A stretch of DNA of 64,000 nt from CALAMC01 sp964459465 (GTDB taxonomy: Bacteria; Zixibacteria; MSB-5A5; GN15; PGXB01): assembly GCA_964459465.1 (NCBI GenBank), contig CAYWLR010000009.1, positions 55,804 to 119,803 on the forward strand. The letters are read 5' to 3'. Below, piece by piece: positions 17,634-25,438 of the stretch; the first letter of the stretch is position 1; every line of letters starts with the position of its first letter. Under the pieces are notes generated by a model. The model was given only the letters and a program-made list of their open reading frames with translations, made no database searches and was not told where the DNA came from. The position numbers were made by a program, and so were the translations under genes.

Positions 17634-18396
17634 TGTTTTCTCCGTCATTTCGACCGTTGGTTTGCCGCCTGCGGACAAAATCCACACCAAGATAGAAAAA
17701 CCGGTAGGCCTCACGAACCAGGCCGGTTATAATATATATTGCGAATATAGGGAATAATAAAAGCCGAGGCTTATAAAGGGCCGCCACTGCGGCAATAAGT
17801 ACAAAAATCAGCTTGATTCGATTTCTGCGTGTATTGAACTTGTCGGGAAACGAATCATATTCAACCTGCGAAACCATAAGCGCCGCAAACAGAATAATCA
17901 TCGATACCAGGTATTCAGAATACTGCAGACTACCCCATAGATAATAGCTCATTATAATGAAGGAAACCAGCGCCAGAGCCGCGCCCGGCACCGGCAGACC
18001 CATGAATTCTTTTTTCTCATCGGTATCGGCCAGGACATTGAATCGGGCCAGACGGTAGCCCGAAGCCATTATATATACAATCCCTATTATCCAGCCCCAC
18101 TTGCCCATCGCGTGAAGCTTGAGCGTATAAACAATAAAGGCCGGCGCCACCCCGAATGACAAAAAATCCGCCAGCGAATCAAGCTCGATCCCAAAAGATG
18201 ATGATGAGCCGGAAAAACGCGCCACCTTGCCGTCAAGGCCGTCCAGAAACCCCGCCAGTATCACCAGCCAGCAGGCCGTCGTGACATCCCCTTCATAAGC
18301 CGACAGCAATGCCAGAAACCCGCAGACAGCGTTGCCCATCGTAAATGTGCCCGGGAAAATCCCTTTCATATTTGGCATCAGGACGTCCTTATTCAT
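17620..18396 (-). CDS. pssA: CDP-diacylglycerol-serine O-phosphatidyltransferase
   Basis: A 258-residue integral membrane enzyme joining CDP-diacylglycerol and serine to phosphatidylserine. The CDP-alcohol phosphotransferase motif DG-x2-AR-x8-G-x3-D-x3-D is complete near residue 50: DGLDGKVARFSG, then GIELDSLADFLSFG. Six or more membrane segments follow. FTMGNAVCGFLAL before the motif is typical of the type II PssA. It overlaps psd by 8 bases, so the enzymes for phosphatidylserine and phosphatidylethanolamine are made together. Confidence 0.95.
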   Translation of the reverse strand: MNKDVLMPNMKGIFPGTFTMGNAVCGFLALLSAYEGDVTTACWLVILAGFLDGLDGKVARFSGSSSSFGIELDSLADFLSFGVAPAFIVYTLKLHAMGKWGWIIGIVYIMASGYRLARFNVLADTDEKKEFMGLPVPGAALALVSFIIMSYYLWGSLQYSEYLVSMIILFAALMVSQVEYDSFPDKFNTRRNRIKLIFVLIAAVAALYKPRLLLFPIFAIYIITGLVREAYRFFYLGVDFVRRRQTNGRNDGENNGQE

Positions 18397-19039
18397 CTAC
18401 TTTGATGCGACCTATTATGGTTTCACCGGCTTTGACCTTATGGCCCGGCCGGACGGTTACTTCCACGGACTCCGGAAGGAAAAACTCGGCGCGTGAACCG
18501 AAATGTATCATACCGAAAATATCCCCGGCCCGGGCCTGTTGATTGTTTTTCAAATCATATTCGATACGCCTGGCCATGATGCCGGCGATTTGTTTGAATA
18601 TCATTTTACCGGCTTTGAAGACATAGCCGATTTCGGTATGCTCGTTTTCATCGGAGGCTTTATCGACATAAGCCGCAAAGAATTTCCCGGGAGTATATTT
18701 CACATACTCGACCGTGCCGTCACAGGGCATGCGGTTTATATGAACGTCGAGAATCGACAGGAATATCGAAACCTTATTTCCCCGGCCGCCGATATAATTA
18801 TGTTCAATCGGCTCCACCGCCAGCACCCGGCCATCCGCAATCGCAAGTATAGCCCGGGAATCGTTGGGGATATTTCTTACCGGGTTACGATAAAAATATG
18901 TCAGAAACACGGTCAATACGGCAAATATCAGGGCCAGGACCAGAAGCCAGACCGAATCCTGACGGGCCGCCAGCAGACAGAGAATCGCAGTCAACAATAC
19001 CCCGGGCATTATTAGTTTTAAACCGTATCCGACAATCAT
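18389..19039 (-). CDS. psd: Phosphatidylserine decarboxylase proenzyme
   Basis: A 216-residue short-type decarboxylase that makes phosphatidylethanolamine. Two N-terminal membrane segments (VLLTAILCLLAA, LVLALIFAVLTVFLTYFY) precede the soluble part: FYRNPVRNIP, ADGRVLAVE, SIFLSILDVHINRMP and the cleavage site HFGSRAEFFLP, where Gly-Ser self-cleavage would create the pyruvoyl group. The length and GSR site match the group found in archaea and many bacteria rather than the 300-residue E. coli type. It overlaps purB by 4 bases upstream. Confidence 0.95.
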   Translation of the reverse strand: MIVGYGLKLIMPGVLLTAILCLLAARQDSVWLLVLALIFAVLTVFLTYFYRNPVRNIPNDSRAILAIADGRVLAVEPIEHNYIGGRGNKVSIFLSILDVHINRMPCDGTVEYVKYTPGKFFAAYVDKASDENEHTEIGYVFKAGKMIFKQIAGIMARRIEYDLKNNQQARAGDIFGMIHFGSRAEFFLPESVEVTVRPGHKVKAGETIIGRIKVDE

Positions 19040-20331
19040 CTGCCAAAAACCCTCTTGAATACTTTATCTACGTTTTTCATATAATACGACAGGTCAAAAC
19101 ACTCCTCTATTTCTTCGACCTTAAGAACCGCCGCGATTTCCTTATCGGCCAGCACCAGCTCCCGAAAACCCTTTTTGCCGTTGTATGCCTGCATGGCATT
19201 GCGTTGCACCATAAGATAGGCCTGTTCGCGGCTTGACAGCGCCGAAGTCAGCTTCAGAAGCAGGCGTTGCGAAAAGACCACCCCACCATAACAATTAATA
19301 TTCGTCAACATCCGGTCGGGATTGATTAGCAAACGGTCCAGAACATCGTTGAAAATTTTCAGGGCATAATCGACAATTATCGTACTATCGGGAATAATGA
19401 CGCGTTCCACCGAGCTGTGAGCGATATCACGCTCATGCCATAAGGTGACATTTTCCATGGCCGCCAGAGCATATCCCCGCACCAGGCGGGCGATACCCGA
19501 TATCCGCTCGACCGTAATCGGGTTTCTCTTGTGGGGCATGGCCGAGGATCCCTTCTGCCCCTTGGCAAAGCCCTCCATGACCTCGCCGATCTCGGTCCGG
19601 TGCAGATTCCTTATTTCCGTCGCGATTTTCTCCATCGATGATGCCAGCACCGCCAGCGATGCGATATAGGCCGCGTGACGATCCCTCTGAATCACCTGTG
19701 TGGAAACCTTATCCACCTTTAGTCCCAGATATCTACAGACGCGCGCCTCGATTTCGGGATCGACATTGGCGAAATTTCCGACTGCCCCGGAAATAGCCCC
19801 TACCGCCGCTTCTTCCGCCGCCGCTTTGAAGCGCTTTCGCCCGCGCTCTAACTCGGTGAACCAAACGGCGAATTTGAGACCGAGCGTCGTCGGCTCCGCG
19901 GCAACACCATGCGTACGCCCTATAATCGGCGTCAATTTGTATTTCAGGGCATACTTCTTTATTTTGGACAGGGCCACAACTAATTTCTTGTCTATTATTT
20001 CAGCGGCCCTTTTCATCTGGAGCGACAGGGCCGTGTCGAGAACGTCCGAAGAAGTCATCCCAAAATGAATATATTTCGCGTCCGGCCCGACAAACTCACC
20101 GACCGAAGTTAAAAAAGCGATGACATCATGGTTAGTCTCGGCTTCGATTTCGTTGATACGGTCGATATTGAAAGCGGCCTTTTTCTTGATGTTCTGCCAG
20201 GCTTTCTGCGGAATCATTTTCATGTCCGCCATGGCCCGGCACGCGGCCAATTCCACTTCCAGCCAGTAGCCGAACCGGGAGTCATCGGACCAGATATGGC
20301 CCATTTCGGGAAGAGTGTAACGGGCGATCAT
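19036..20331 (-). CDS. purB: Adenylosuccinate lyase
   Basis: A 431-residue PurB of the fumarase/aspartase superfamily, releasing fumarate from SAICAR and adenylosuccinate in purine synthesis. Seen: MIARYTLPEMGHIW at the start, ETNHDVIAFLTSVGE, HFGMTSSDVLDTA, the active-site GRTHGVAAEPTTLG and the superfamily signature GSSAMPHKRNPITVERI near residue 263. The ATG overlaps the end of the transaldolase gene by 4 bases, and its own stop overlaps psd. Together with purS and purQ it gives three purine steps in the operon. Confidence 0.97.
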   Translation of the reverse strand: MIARYTLPEMGHIWSDDSRFGYWLEVELAACRAMADMKMIPQKAWQNIKKKAAFNIDRINEIEAETNHDVIAFLTSVGEFVGPDAKYIHFGMTSSDVLDTALSLQMKRAAEIIDKKLVVALSKIKKYALKYKLTPIIGRTHGVAAEPTTLGLKFAVWFTELERGRKRFKAAAEEAAVGAISGAVGNFANVDPEIEARVCRYLGLKVDKVSTQVIQRDRHAAYIASLAVLASSMEKIATEIRNLHRTEIGEVMEGFAKGQKGSSAMPHKRNPITVERISGIARLVRGYALAAMENVTLWHERDIAHSSVERVIIPDSTIIVDYALKIFNDVLDRLLINPDRMLTNINCYGGVVFSQRLLLKLTSALSSREQAYLMVQRNAMQAYNGKKGFRELVLADKEIAAVLKVEEIEECFDLSYYMKNVDKVFKRVFGR

Positions 20332-20975
20332 CCCTTGTTGACCTTCTCCCAGTCTTCGAGAAATTTCTTCAGACCGACATCGGTCAGCGGGTGGCGAACG
20401 AGGCTTTCGATTACCTTAAACGGTATCGTCGCCACATGTGCACCCATCATGGCCGCTTCGACCACATGCAGGGGATTTCTGACTGAAGCCACCAACACCT
20501 CGGTTTCAAATCCGTAATTGTCATATATCGTAACAATTTGCTTTATCAACTCCATGCCGAAATGAGAAACATCGTCCAAGCGGCCGACAAACGGCGAAAC
20601 AAATGTGGCTCCGGCTTTGGCCACCATCAAGGCCTGCATCGGCGAAAAACACAAGGTGGCATTGGTCATAATGCCCTGTTCCGAAAGCCGCTTGATGGCC
20701 TTGATGCCGTCCTTGGTGATGGGAACTTTTATCGTAATATTCTCGGCAATCGAGGCCAGATCTTCGGCCTCCCGAAGCATATTCTCGACATCCAGCGCAA
20801 CGACTTCGGCCGAAACCGGGCCCTTGACCATTTTGCAGATTTCTGCCAGAATTTCCCGGTACGGGCCCTTTTCTTTGGCCAGAAGGCTGGGGTTGGTGGT
20901 AACACCATCGAGGATGCCCAGCGATGTGGCCTCTTTTATTTCCTCCAGATTCGCAGTATCGATAAAAAATTTCAT
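20328..20975 (-). CDS. Transaldolase / fructose-6-phosphate aldolase-like
   Basis: A 215-residue short transaldolase. The start at 20975 (MKFFIDTANLEEIKEATSLG) is where the family begins. Seen: GVTTNPSLLAKE, the Schiff-base lysine in ITIKVPITKDG (near residue 86), TNATLCFSPMQALMVAKAGA, SPFVGRLDDVSH and VATIPFKVIESLVRHPLTD. It moves a three-carbon unit between sugar phosphates, or cleaves fructose 6-phosphate; the small MipB/TalC group contains both activities and sequence reading alone does not separate them. One base lies between the truA stop and its ATG. Confidence 0.93.
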   Translation of the reverse strand: MKFFIDTANLEEIKEATSLGILDGVTTNPSLLAKEKGPYREILAEICKMVKGPVSAEVVALDVENMLREAEDLASIAENITIKVPITKDGIKAIKRLSEQGIMTNATLCFSPMQALMVAKAGATFVSPFVGRLDDVSHFGMELIKQIVTIYDNYGFETEVLVASVRNPLHVVEAAMMGAHVATIPFKVIESLVRHPLTDVGLKKFLEDWEKVNKG

Positions 20976-20976
20976 C

Positions 20977-21729
20977 TTAAACCTCACTATCATAGCCGAC
21001 TTCGACCAGATATAATCCCCGGGCCGGAGCGACCATTTTCACCAGAGTATGATCTTTCGAATCCATAATATCCTTAAAATTTTTCAAAGTCAAGTAATCG
21101 TTCTCGCGCCCCGCCAGAGTCATTACCCCGACCAGCGACCGCACCATAGTATGCAAAAACCGATTGGCTCTAATCTCATAAACCAGTAACGAACCGTGTG
21201 ACCGCCAATGAGATTGATAGATTTCACACTCATTTTTTTCCTTGAGTGAAGCGACCTTGCAGAAGGCCGAAAAATCGTGCCGCCCCAGAATATATGCGGC
21301 GATTTCCTCCATCCTTTCAACATTCAACGAATATTGATATTCCCAGCGATAATCGTGATACAAAGCCGATCTTTCGCGCGATATGACATATTTATACTTC
21401 CGCCAGATGGCCGAATAACGAGCGCTGAAATTGTCGGCAACCTGTTCCGCCTTTTTAACCAGAATAGAGCGCGGCAAGAAATAATTTATGGCATCCTTGT
21501 ATTTCTCAATCGGCAAATCATGTTCAATTCGGAAATTGACGACCTGCCCGAGGGCGTGAACACCGCTGTCAGTCCGACCGGCGGCATAAAGCGTTACCTC
21601 TTTACCGGTTACTTTGCGGATGGCCTCGACCATCTCTCTCTGAACCGTATTTTCATCGGGTTGAACCTGCCAACCGCAATAGTAGGCACCGTTATACTCA
21701 ACTATTAGACGAATGTTCTTTTCAGCCAT
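20977..21729 (-). CDS. truA: tRNA pseudouridine(38-40) synthase
   Basis: A 250-residue TruA. The start at 21729 (MAEKNIRLIVEYNGAYYCGW) is supported by the family's usual beginning; the frame extends into ecfT upstream. The catalytic aspartate lies in AAGRTDSGVHALGQVVNF near residue 53. Other conserved stretches are ARYSAIWRKYKYVI, RHDFSAFCKV and NRFLHTMVRSLVGVM. It isomerises uridines 38-40 in the anticodon stem. It begins 5 bases after the ecfT stop. Confidence 0.96.
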   Translation of the reverse strand: MAEKNIRLIVEYNGAYYCGWQVQPDENTVQREMVEAIRKVTGKEVTLYAAGRTDSGVHALGQVVNFRIEHDLPIEKYKDAINYFLPRSILVKKAEQVADNFSARYSAIWRKYKYVISRERSALYHDYRWEYQYSLNVERMEEIAAYILGRHDFSAFCKVASLKEKNECEIYQSHWRSHGSLLVYEIRANRFLHTMVRSLVGVMTLAGRENDYLTLKNFKDIMDSKDHTLVKMVAPARGLYLVEVGYDSEV

Positions 21730-21734
21730 TACTA

Positions 21735-22532
21735 TCAACCCAATATCCAAAAAAGCATTCCGGTTATGATAATACTTATAATAAGAAACAGCCAATCTCG
21801 CGGCGTGGCCCTGAAAATTCGATAGGAACTGCGTTCGGCGCCGGAAACATAACCGCGCGCTTCAATGGCCAAGGCCAGGTCATCGGCACGACGCAGCGAC
21901 GCCTGAAAAACCGGTATCACAAGATAAAGCAGTTTTCTTGCTCGGATAAAAAGCCCTCCCGAAAAACTGACTCCCCGCACAATCTGAGCCTTGCGAATAG
22001 TGTCCAGCTCCTCGATCAACACCGGTATCAGCCGCATGGCGATGAATATTATCAAGGCCAGGTCATCGACTGGCACCCCGAACCTTTTAAGCGGCCGCAG
22101 CCCCCGCACCAAAGATTCGGCCATGTCGGTGGGAAGAGTCGTCAGCGATATAAAAAAGGCCAAAAAAACGAAAACCAGAACGCGCAGCGAAAAACTTATG
22201 GCCATGTCCACGCCGCCTGCCGTTAAACGCAAGCCCCATATCTCGACCAGCGTCCGGCTATCCCGCGCCGAAAAAATAAGGTGATAAATGGCCGTAATCG
22301 AAACCAATATAAGAAACGGCTTTAAATTCGAGACAATACTCCCGGTCGATATTCGGGACATAAGCAGAAGGACAATCAGGCCGGCGATTATTCCCAGATA
22401 AAACCAGGCCGAAACCGTAAAAACCGAAAGAACCATAATGACCGCGACCGCCGCAATTTTAAACCGGGTATCAAGGTTATGCCCGAATGAATCCAGGGGA
22501 TGATATTGCCCGATTATCAAACGATTTCGCAA
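21735..22532 (-). CDS. ecfT: Energy-coupling factor transporter transmembrane protein EcfT
   Basis: A 265-residue membrane protein of the T component of ECF vitamin/metal importers. It has about six hydrophobic segments, and the cytoplasmic coupling helices carry the Ala/Val-Arg-Gly signatures IVRGVSF and AIEARGYVSG that contact the ATPases. The start is a TTG at 22532 with GGAGG 9 bases upstream. It heads the long housekeeping operon. Neither the ATPases (EcfA) nor a substrate-binding S protein is in the window, so it probably works with a dispersed set. Substrate unknown. Confidence 0.88.
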   Translation of the reverse strand: MRNRLIIGQYHPLDSFGHNLDTRFKIAAVAVIMVLSVFTVSAWFYLGIIAGLIVLLLMSRISTGSIVSNLKPFLILVSITAIYHLIFSARDSRTLVEIWGLRLTAGGVDMAISFSLRVLVFVFLAFFISLTTLPTDMAESLVRGLRPLKRFGVPVDDLALIIFIAMRLIPVLIEELDTIRKAQIVRGVSFSGGLFIRARKLLYLVIPVFQASLRRADDLALAIEARGYVSGAERSSYRIFRATPRDWLFLIISIIITGMLFWILG

Positions 22533-22605
22533 AAGTATGTTCCTCCACCATCAAGATGCGCAATCTAATGAGCGGACGGATGACTGTCAAACAGATAAAG
22601 CGCCC

Positions 22606-22640
22606 AAAAGAAAACCGTCCCGGAGGAACGGGACGGTTTT
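22606..22640 (-). terminator. Intrinsic terminator of the M6 protease gene
   Basis: AAAACCGTCCCG and CGGGACGGTTTT form a perfect 12-bp stem with a 6-base loop; on the minus strand it is followed by CTTTT. Confidence 0.88.
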
Positions 22641-22669
22641 ATACGGGCAGGCTGTAAAAGACATTGGTT

Positions 22670-25414
22670 TTATTTAAGAAGGATCATTTTCTTGCTTTCC
22701 GATTCACCGCCGCGGTTAAGTCGATAAAAATAGACGCCGCTGGCGACTTCGAGGCCGGATTCATCTGTGCCATCCCAAATGACCGTATAACGTCCGGCGC
22801 TTTGTTCGCCATCGACCAGCGTTCTCACTCTGCGTCCCAGTATATTGAAAATGCTCAACACGACGTGCGTCTCGCGGTCTTGATTGACCGGATTCAATTC
22901 ATAAACAATAGTCGTGGTCGGGTTAAAAGGGTTGGGAAAATTTTGCCCCAGCGAAATATCTTTGGGAAGCGGCACAAACGGCGAACCATTATAAATATCC
23001 GGACTTTGTCCGCCCAGAAAAGCAATGATTCTTTGCAAAACATCAACACGCTTGTCATAGGTGGCGAACATATCCGAAAGTGCTTCATATCCCCAGTTAA
23101 AAAAGACCGTCTTATGCTCTCCCGCAAAACTGACCGCCGAATACCCGCCGCCATCATACCTGAATACTGCCGCGCCTCCGTTGACAGGGGCTATTTGCGA
23201 GCTGGCCTCCCAGTCCTGATTGGCATAGCTGGTATAACGGACTACCAGATTATTGCCGATGGGGTTGTCGGCCATCCCTTCATGAATGACATTGAAACAG
23301 GAACCGTCAATGTCGGCATGAAGGTAATTATTCAAAAAAGCCCTGTCCTCATAGGCCAATTCTGACGCCAGCCACTGGCCGGTCAAAAACAACGCACCGC
23401 CGCCGTCAAGATAGTTTGTAAGCAACATCAGGTCCGTCTGCGAAATGAGATTCGAAGCCGTATCGCCGGTAAACCAAACCATCATTCTAAAATCATCGAC
23501 ATAATGAGCGGGAGGTATCCCTTTGTTCTTATAATCCCAGACGGCCACCGGCGTTTTCAAAGAATGAAAATCATTCAGATATATTTCTTCATACGCCGCA
23601 CCGCGATCGGCATCGACCAGCAGAACTTGCGGATGACCGATGGTTCTTTCTATCGTAAATTTATCCAATATACTATCGGCCCTGTTGCTTATCGCCAGCG
23701 TAAATGAAGCGTAGGTCGGCATTACCGAATCAGGCATAACAAATACAATCGGTTCATGTTCATTATCAATCCGACCCCCATCACCGGTGACAACGGGAAA
23801 ATAAACAACCGGGATATCGTCATCAAGACCTGCATTTGACGCCGACAGCGTTACAAATACATCCTTCGCCGTCAGCCACTTATTTGTTATTTCATACTTA
23901 CACTCGACCCTTTCCCCCGCCTCAAGCCAGCCGTCGTCATCGGCATCATCGAAACGAAAGGCTGTCAATTCAAATTTCGGACGCGACCACCTGACATCGA
24001 AATTCGCCGTCATAACCGAATCCGAATCGGAAATGTTCCAGATGGCAACCTGCGTGGCTATGTCGCCATAGGCCCGACTATTAGGCGTCGAAGCATCATC
24101 GAAATTGCGCCTTCCGGTTGACCCCGGAAACGGATCTCCGTTATCCCCCGAATTATTCCGGGTATACTCAATCTGGTACAATCCGTCGGCCTGTTCCAGA
24201 GCGACATGATATCTTTCGGGATCGTCGTTATTCCCCGCAACGTCTCCGGCGCTTTCATCGACATGATAGATCAAAAGCCCCTGTCCCGGCAACGCGGCGT
24301 CAAATCTATTCGCCCGGCGATTTTCGACAAGGAAATATTGGTCACCATTGTAATCGCCTCCCGCCCATAATTTATAAATTACCGGCGAAGTTTCAATTTC
24401 CGAAATGGCGGCACCGGTCATGTTTTCAAATACTTCGAGTGGTTGGACAAAGCCCAGATAAACCTTGCTCCAGGCATCGAGATGCGCCGGCCGTCGCGAC
24501 CCGCCATTGTAACACCCGGTGGCCATAAGCGACCATTTCCCCAGACCCAGCGACGTGTTCGTCCGGTCCCTGACATCATATAAATCCGGCAACCCCAGAA
24601 TATGGCCGTACTCGTGACAAAATACCCCGATATGCGACAAGGTCTGTCCGGCATAGGATTCTTCCGGCTCCACCGTGTAGTCATCGATGGTTATACCATC
24701 AACCGATATTTTATACTGCCCCAAATTCCATTTATGAGAGTGCATATCATCCGGCGCGCCGCTTTCTTCGTGTCCCGGCCCGGCATGCACTATAAACAGC
24801 CCGTCCATGTAACCGTCATTGTCATAAAGATCATAACGCGAAAAATCGACCCCGGCCGAATCGGCGGCGGCGATAGCGTCCAGCACCAGCATCTTGCTGC
24901 TATGCGGAAACGTCCCCAGGCCGTAACTCGAACCGACATAAAATGAATAATTCTGCGGCATCCGCAACCAGCCGTGAACATCTCCGATTATATGAAATTT
25001 CCCGTAGGAATTCTCCAGATAATATTCGGTCATCGAGCCGGTCGGATTCTTGCCGTCCGTCGAAAACAACAGAGAATCAAACTGCCCTGGGGCTCCCGCC
25101 ACCGCCCCGGCGGTGAACGGATTATCGTTGAAATCGACCAGAAGCACCAGCACGCGAACGGTATCGACGCCGCCCCCATTGTCGGCCAATGTCATGGACT
25201 GACCGGCTCGTCCTGCAAACTTTGTCGCCTTATCTAATCCGCGTTCGCGCGCTTCTTTCATTGAATTTATGAACTGCCCGAGACGACCCTCTTGTTCCAT
25301 CTGTATCAATGCCTCGTCGGACAAAGGAACCGATAACGCCGACACGGGCATAATTGCCAGAACCATCATATTTATCATCAGATTGAACAGATTATTTCCG
25401 ATTGCCGCATTCAT
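22670..25414 (-). CDS. Secreted M6-family metalloprotease with T9SS-type C-terminal domain
   Basis: A 914-residue exported protease. A signal peptide (MMVLAIMPVSALS) is followed by a propeptide, then the immune inhibitor A-like catalytic domain: LVLLVDFNDNPF, and the zinc site HEYGHILGLPDLYD (H267, E268, H271) with WSLMATGCY forming the Met-turn region. A FDDADDDGWLEAGE segment near residue 495 resembles calcium-binding loops at the head of CARDB-like Ig repeats. The C-terminus has LGQNFPNPFNPTTTIVYEL and VASGVYFYRL, the sorting domain. It lies 24 bases downstream of an S8 protease gene, in one operon. No clear Shine-Dalgarno site; starts at internal ATGs are possible. Confidence 0.88.
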   Translation of the reverse strand: MNAAIGNNLFNLMINMMVLAIMPVSALSVPLSDEALIQMEQEGRLGQFINSMKEARERGLDKATKFAGRAGQSMTLADNGGGVDTVRVLVLLVDFNDNPFTAGAVAGAPGQFDSLLFSTDGKNPTGSMTEYYLENSYGKFHIIGDVHGWLRMPQNYSFYVGSSYGLGTFPHSSKMLVLDAIAAADSAGVDFSRYDLYDNDGYMDGLFIVHAGPGHEESGAPDDMHSHKWNLGQYKISVDGITIDDYTVEPEESYAGQTLSHIGVFCHEYGHILGLPDLYDVRDRTNTSLGLGKWSLMATGCYNGGSRRPAHLDAWSKVYLGFVQPLEVFENMTGAAISEIETSPVIYKLWAGGDYNGDQYFLVENRRANRFDAALPGQGLLIYHVDESAGDVAGNNDDPERYHVALEQADGLYQIEYTRNNSGDNGDPFPGSTGRRNFDDASTPNSRAYGDIATQVAIWNISDSDSVMTANFDVRWSRPKFELTAFRFDDADDDGWLEAGERVECKYEITNKWLTAKDVFVTLSASNAGLDDDIPVVYFPVVTGDGGRIDNEHEPIVFVMPDSVMPTYASFTLAISNRADSILDKFTIERTIGHPQVLLVDADRGAAYEEIYLNDFHSLKTPVAVWDYKNKGIPPAHYVDDFRMMVWFTGDTASNLISQTDLMLLTNYLDGGGALFLTGQWLASELAYEDRAFLNNYLHADIDGSCFNVIHEGMADNPIGNNLVVRYTSYANQDWEASSQIAPVNGGAAVFRYDGGGYSAVSFAGEHKTVFFNWGYEALSDMFATYDKRVDVLQRIIAFLGGQSPDIYNGSPFVPLPKDISLGQNFPNPFNPTTTIVYELNPVNQDRETHVVLSIFNILGRRVRTLVDGEQSAGRYTVIWDGTDESGLEVASGVYFYRLNRGGESESKKMILLK

Positions 25415-25438
25415 AGAACAGTCGTATCGCTTGTATGC

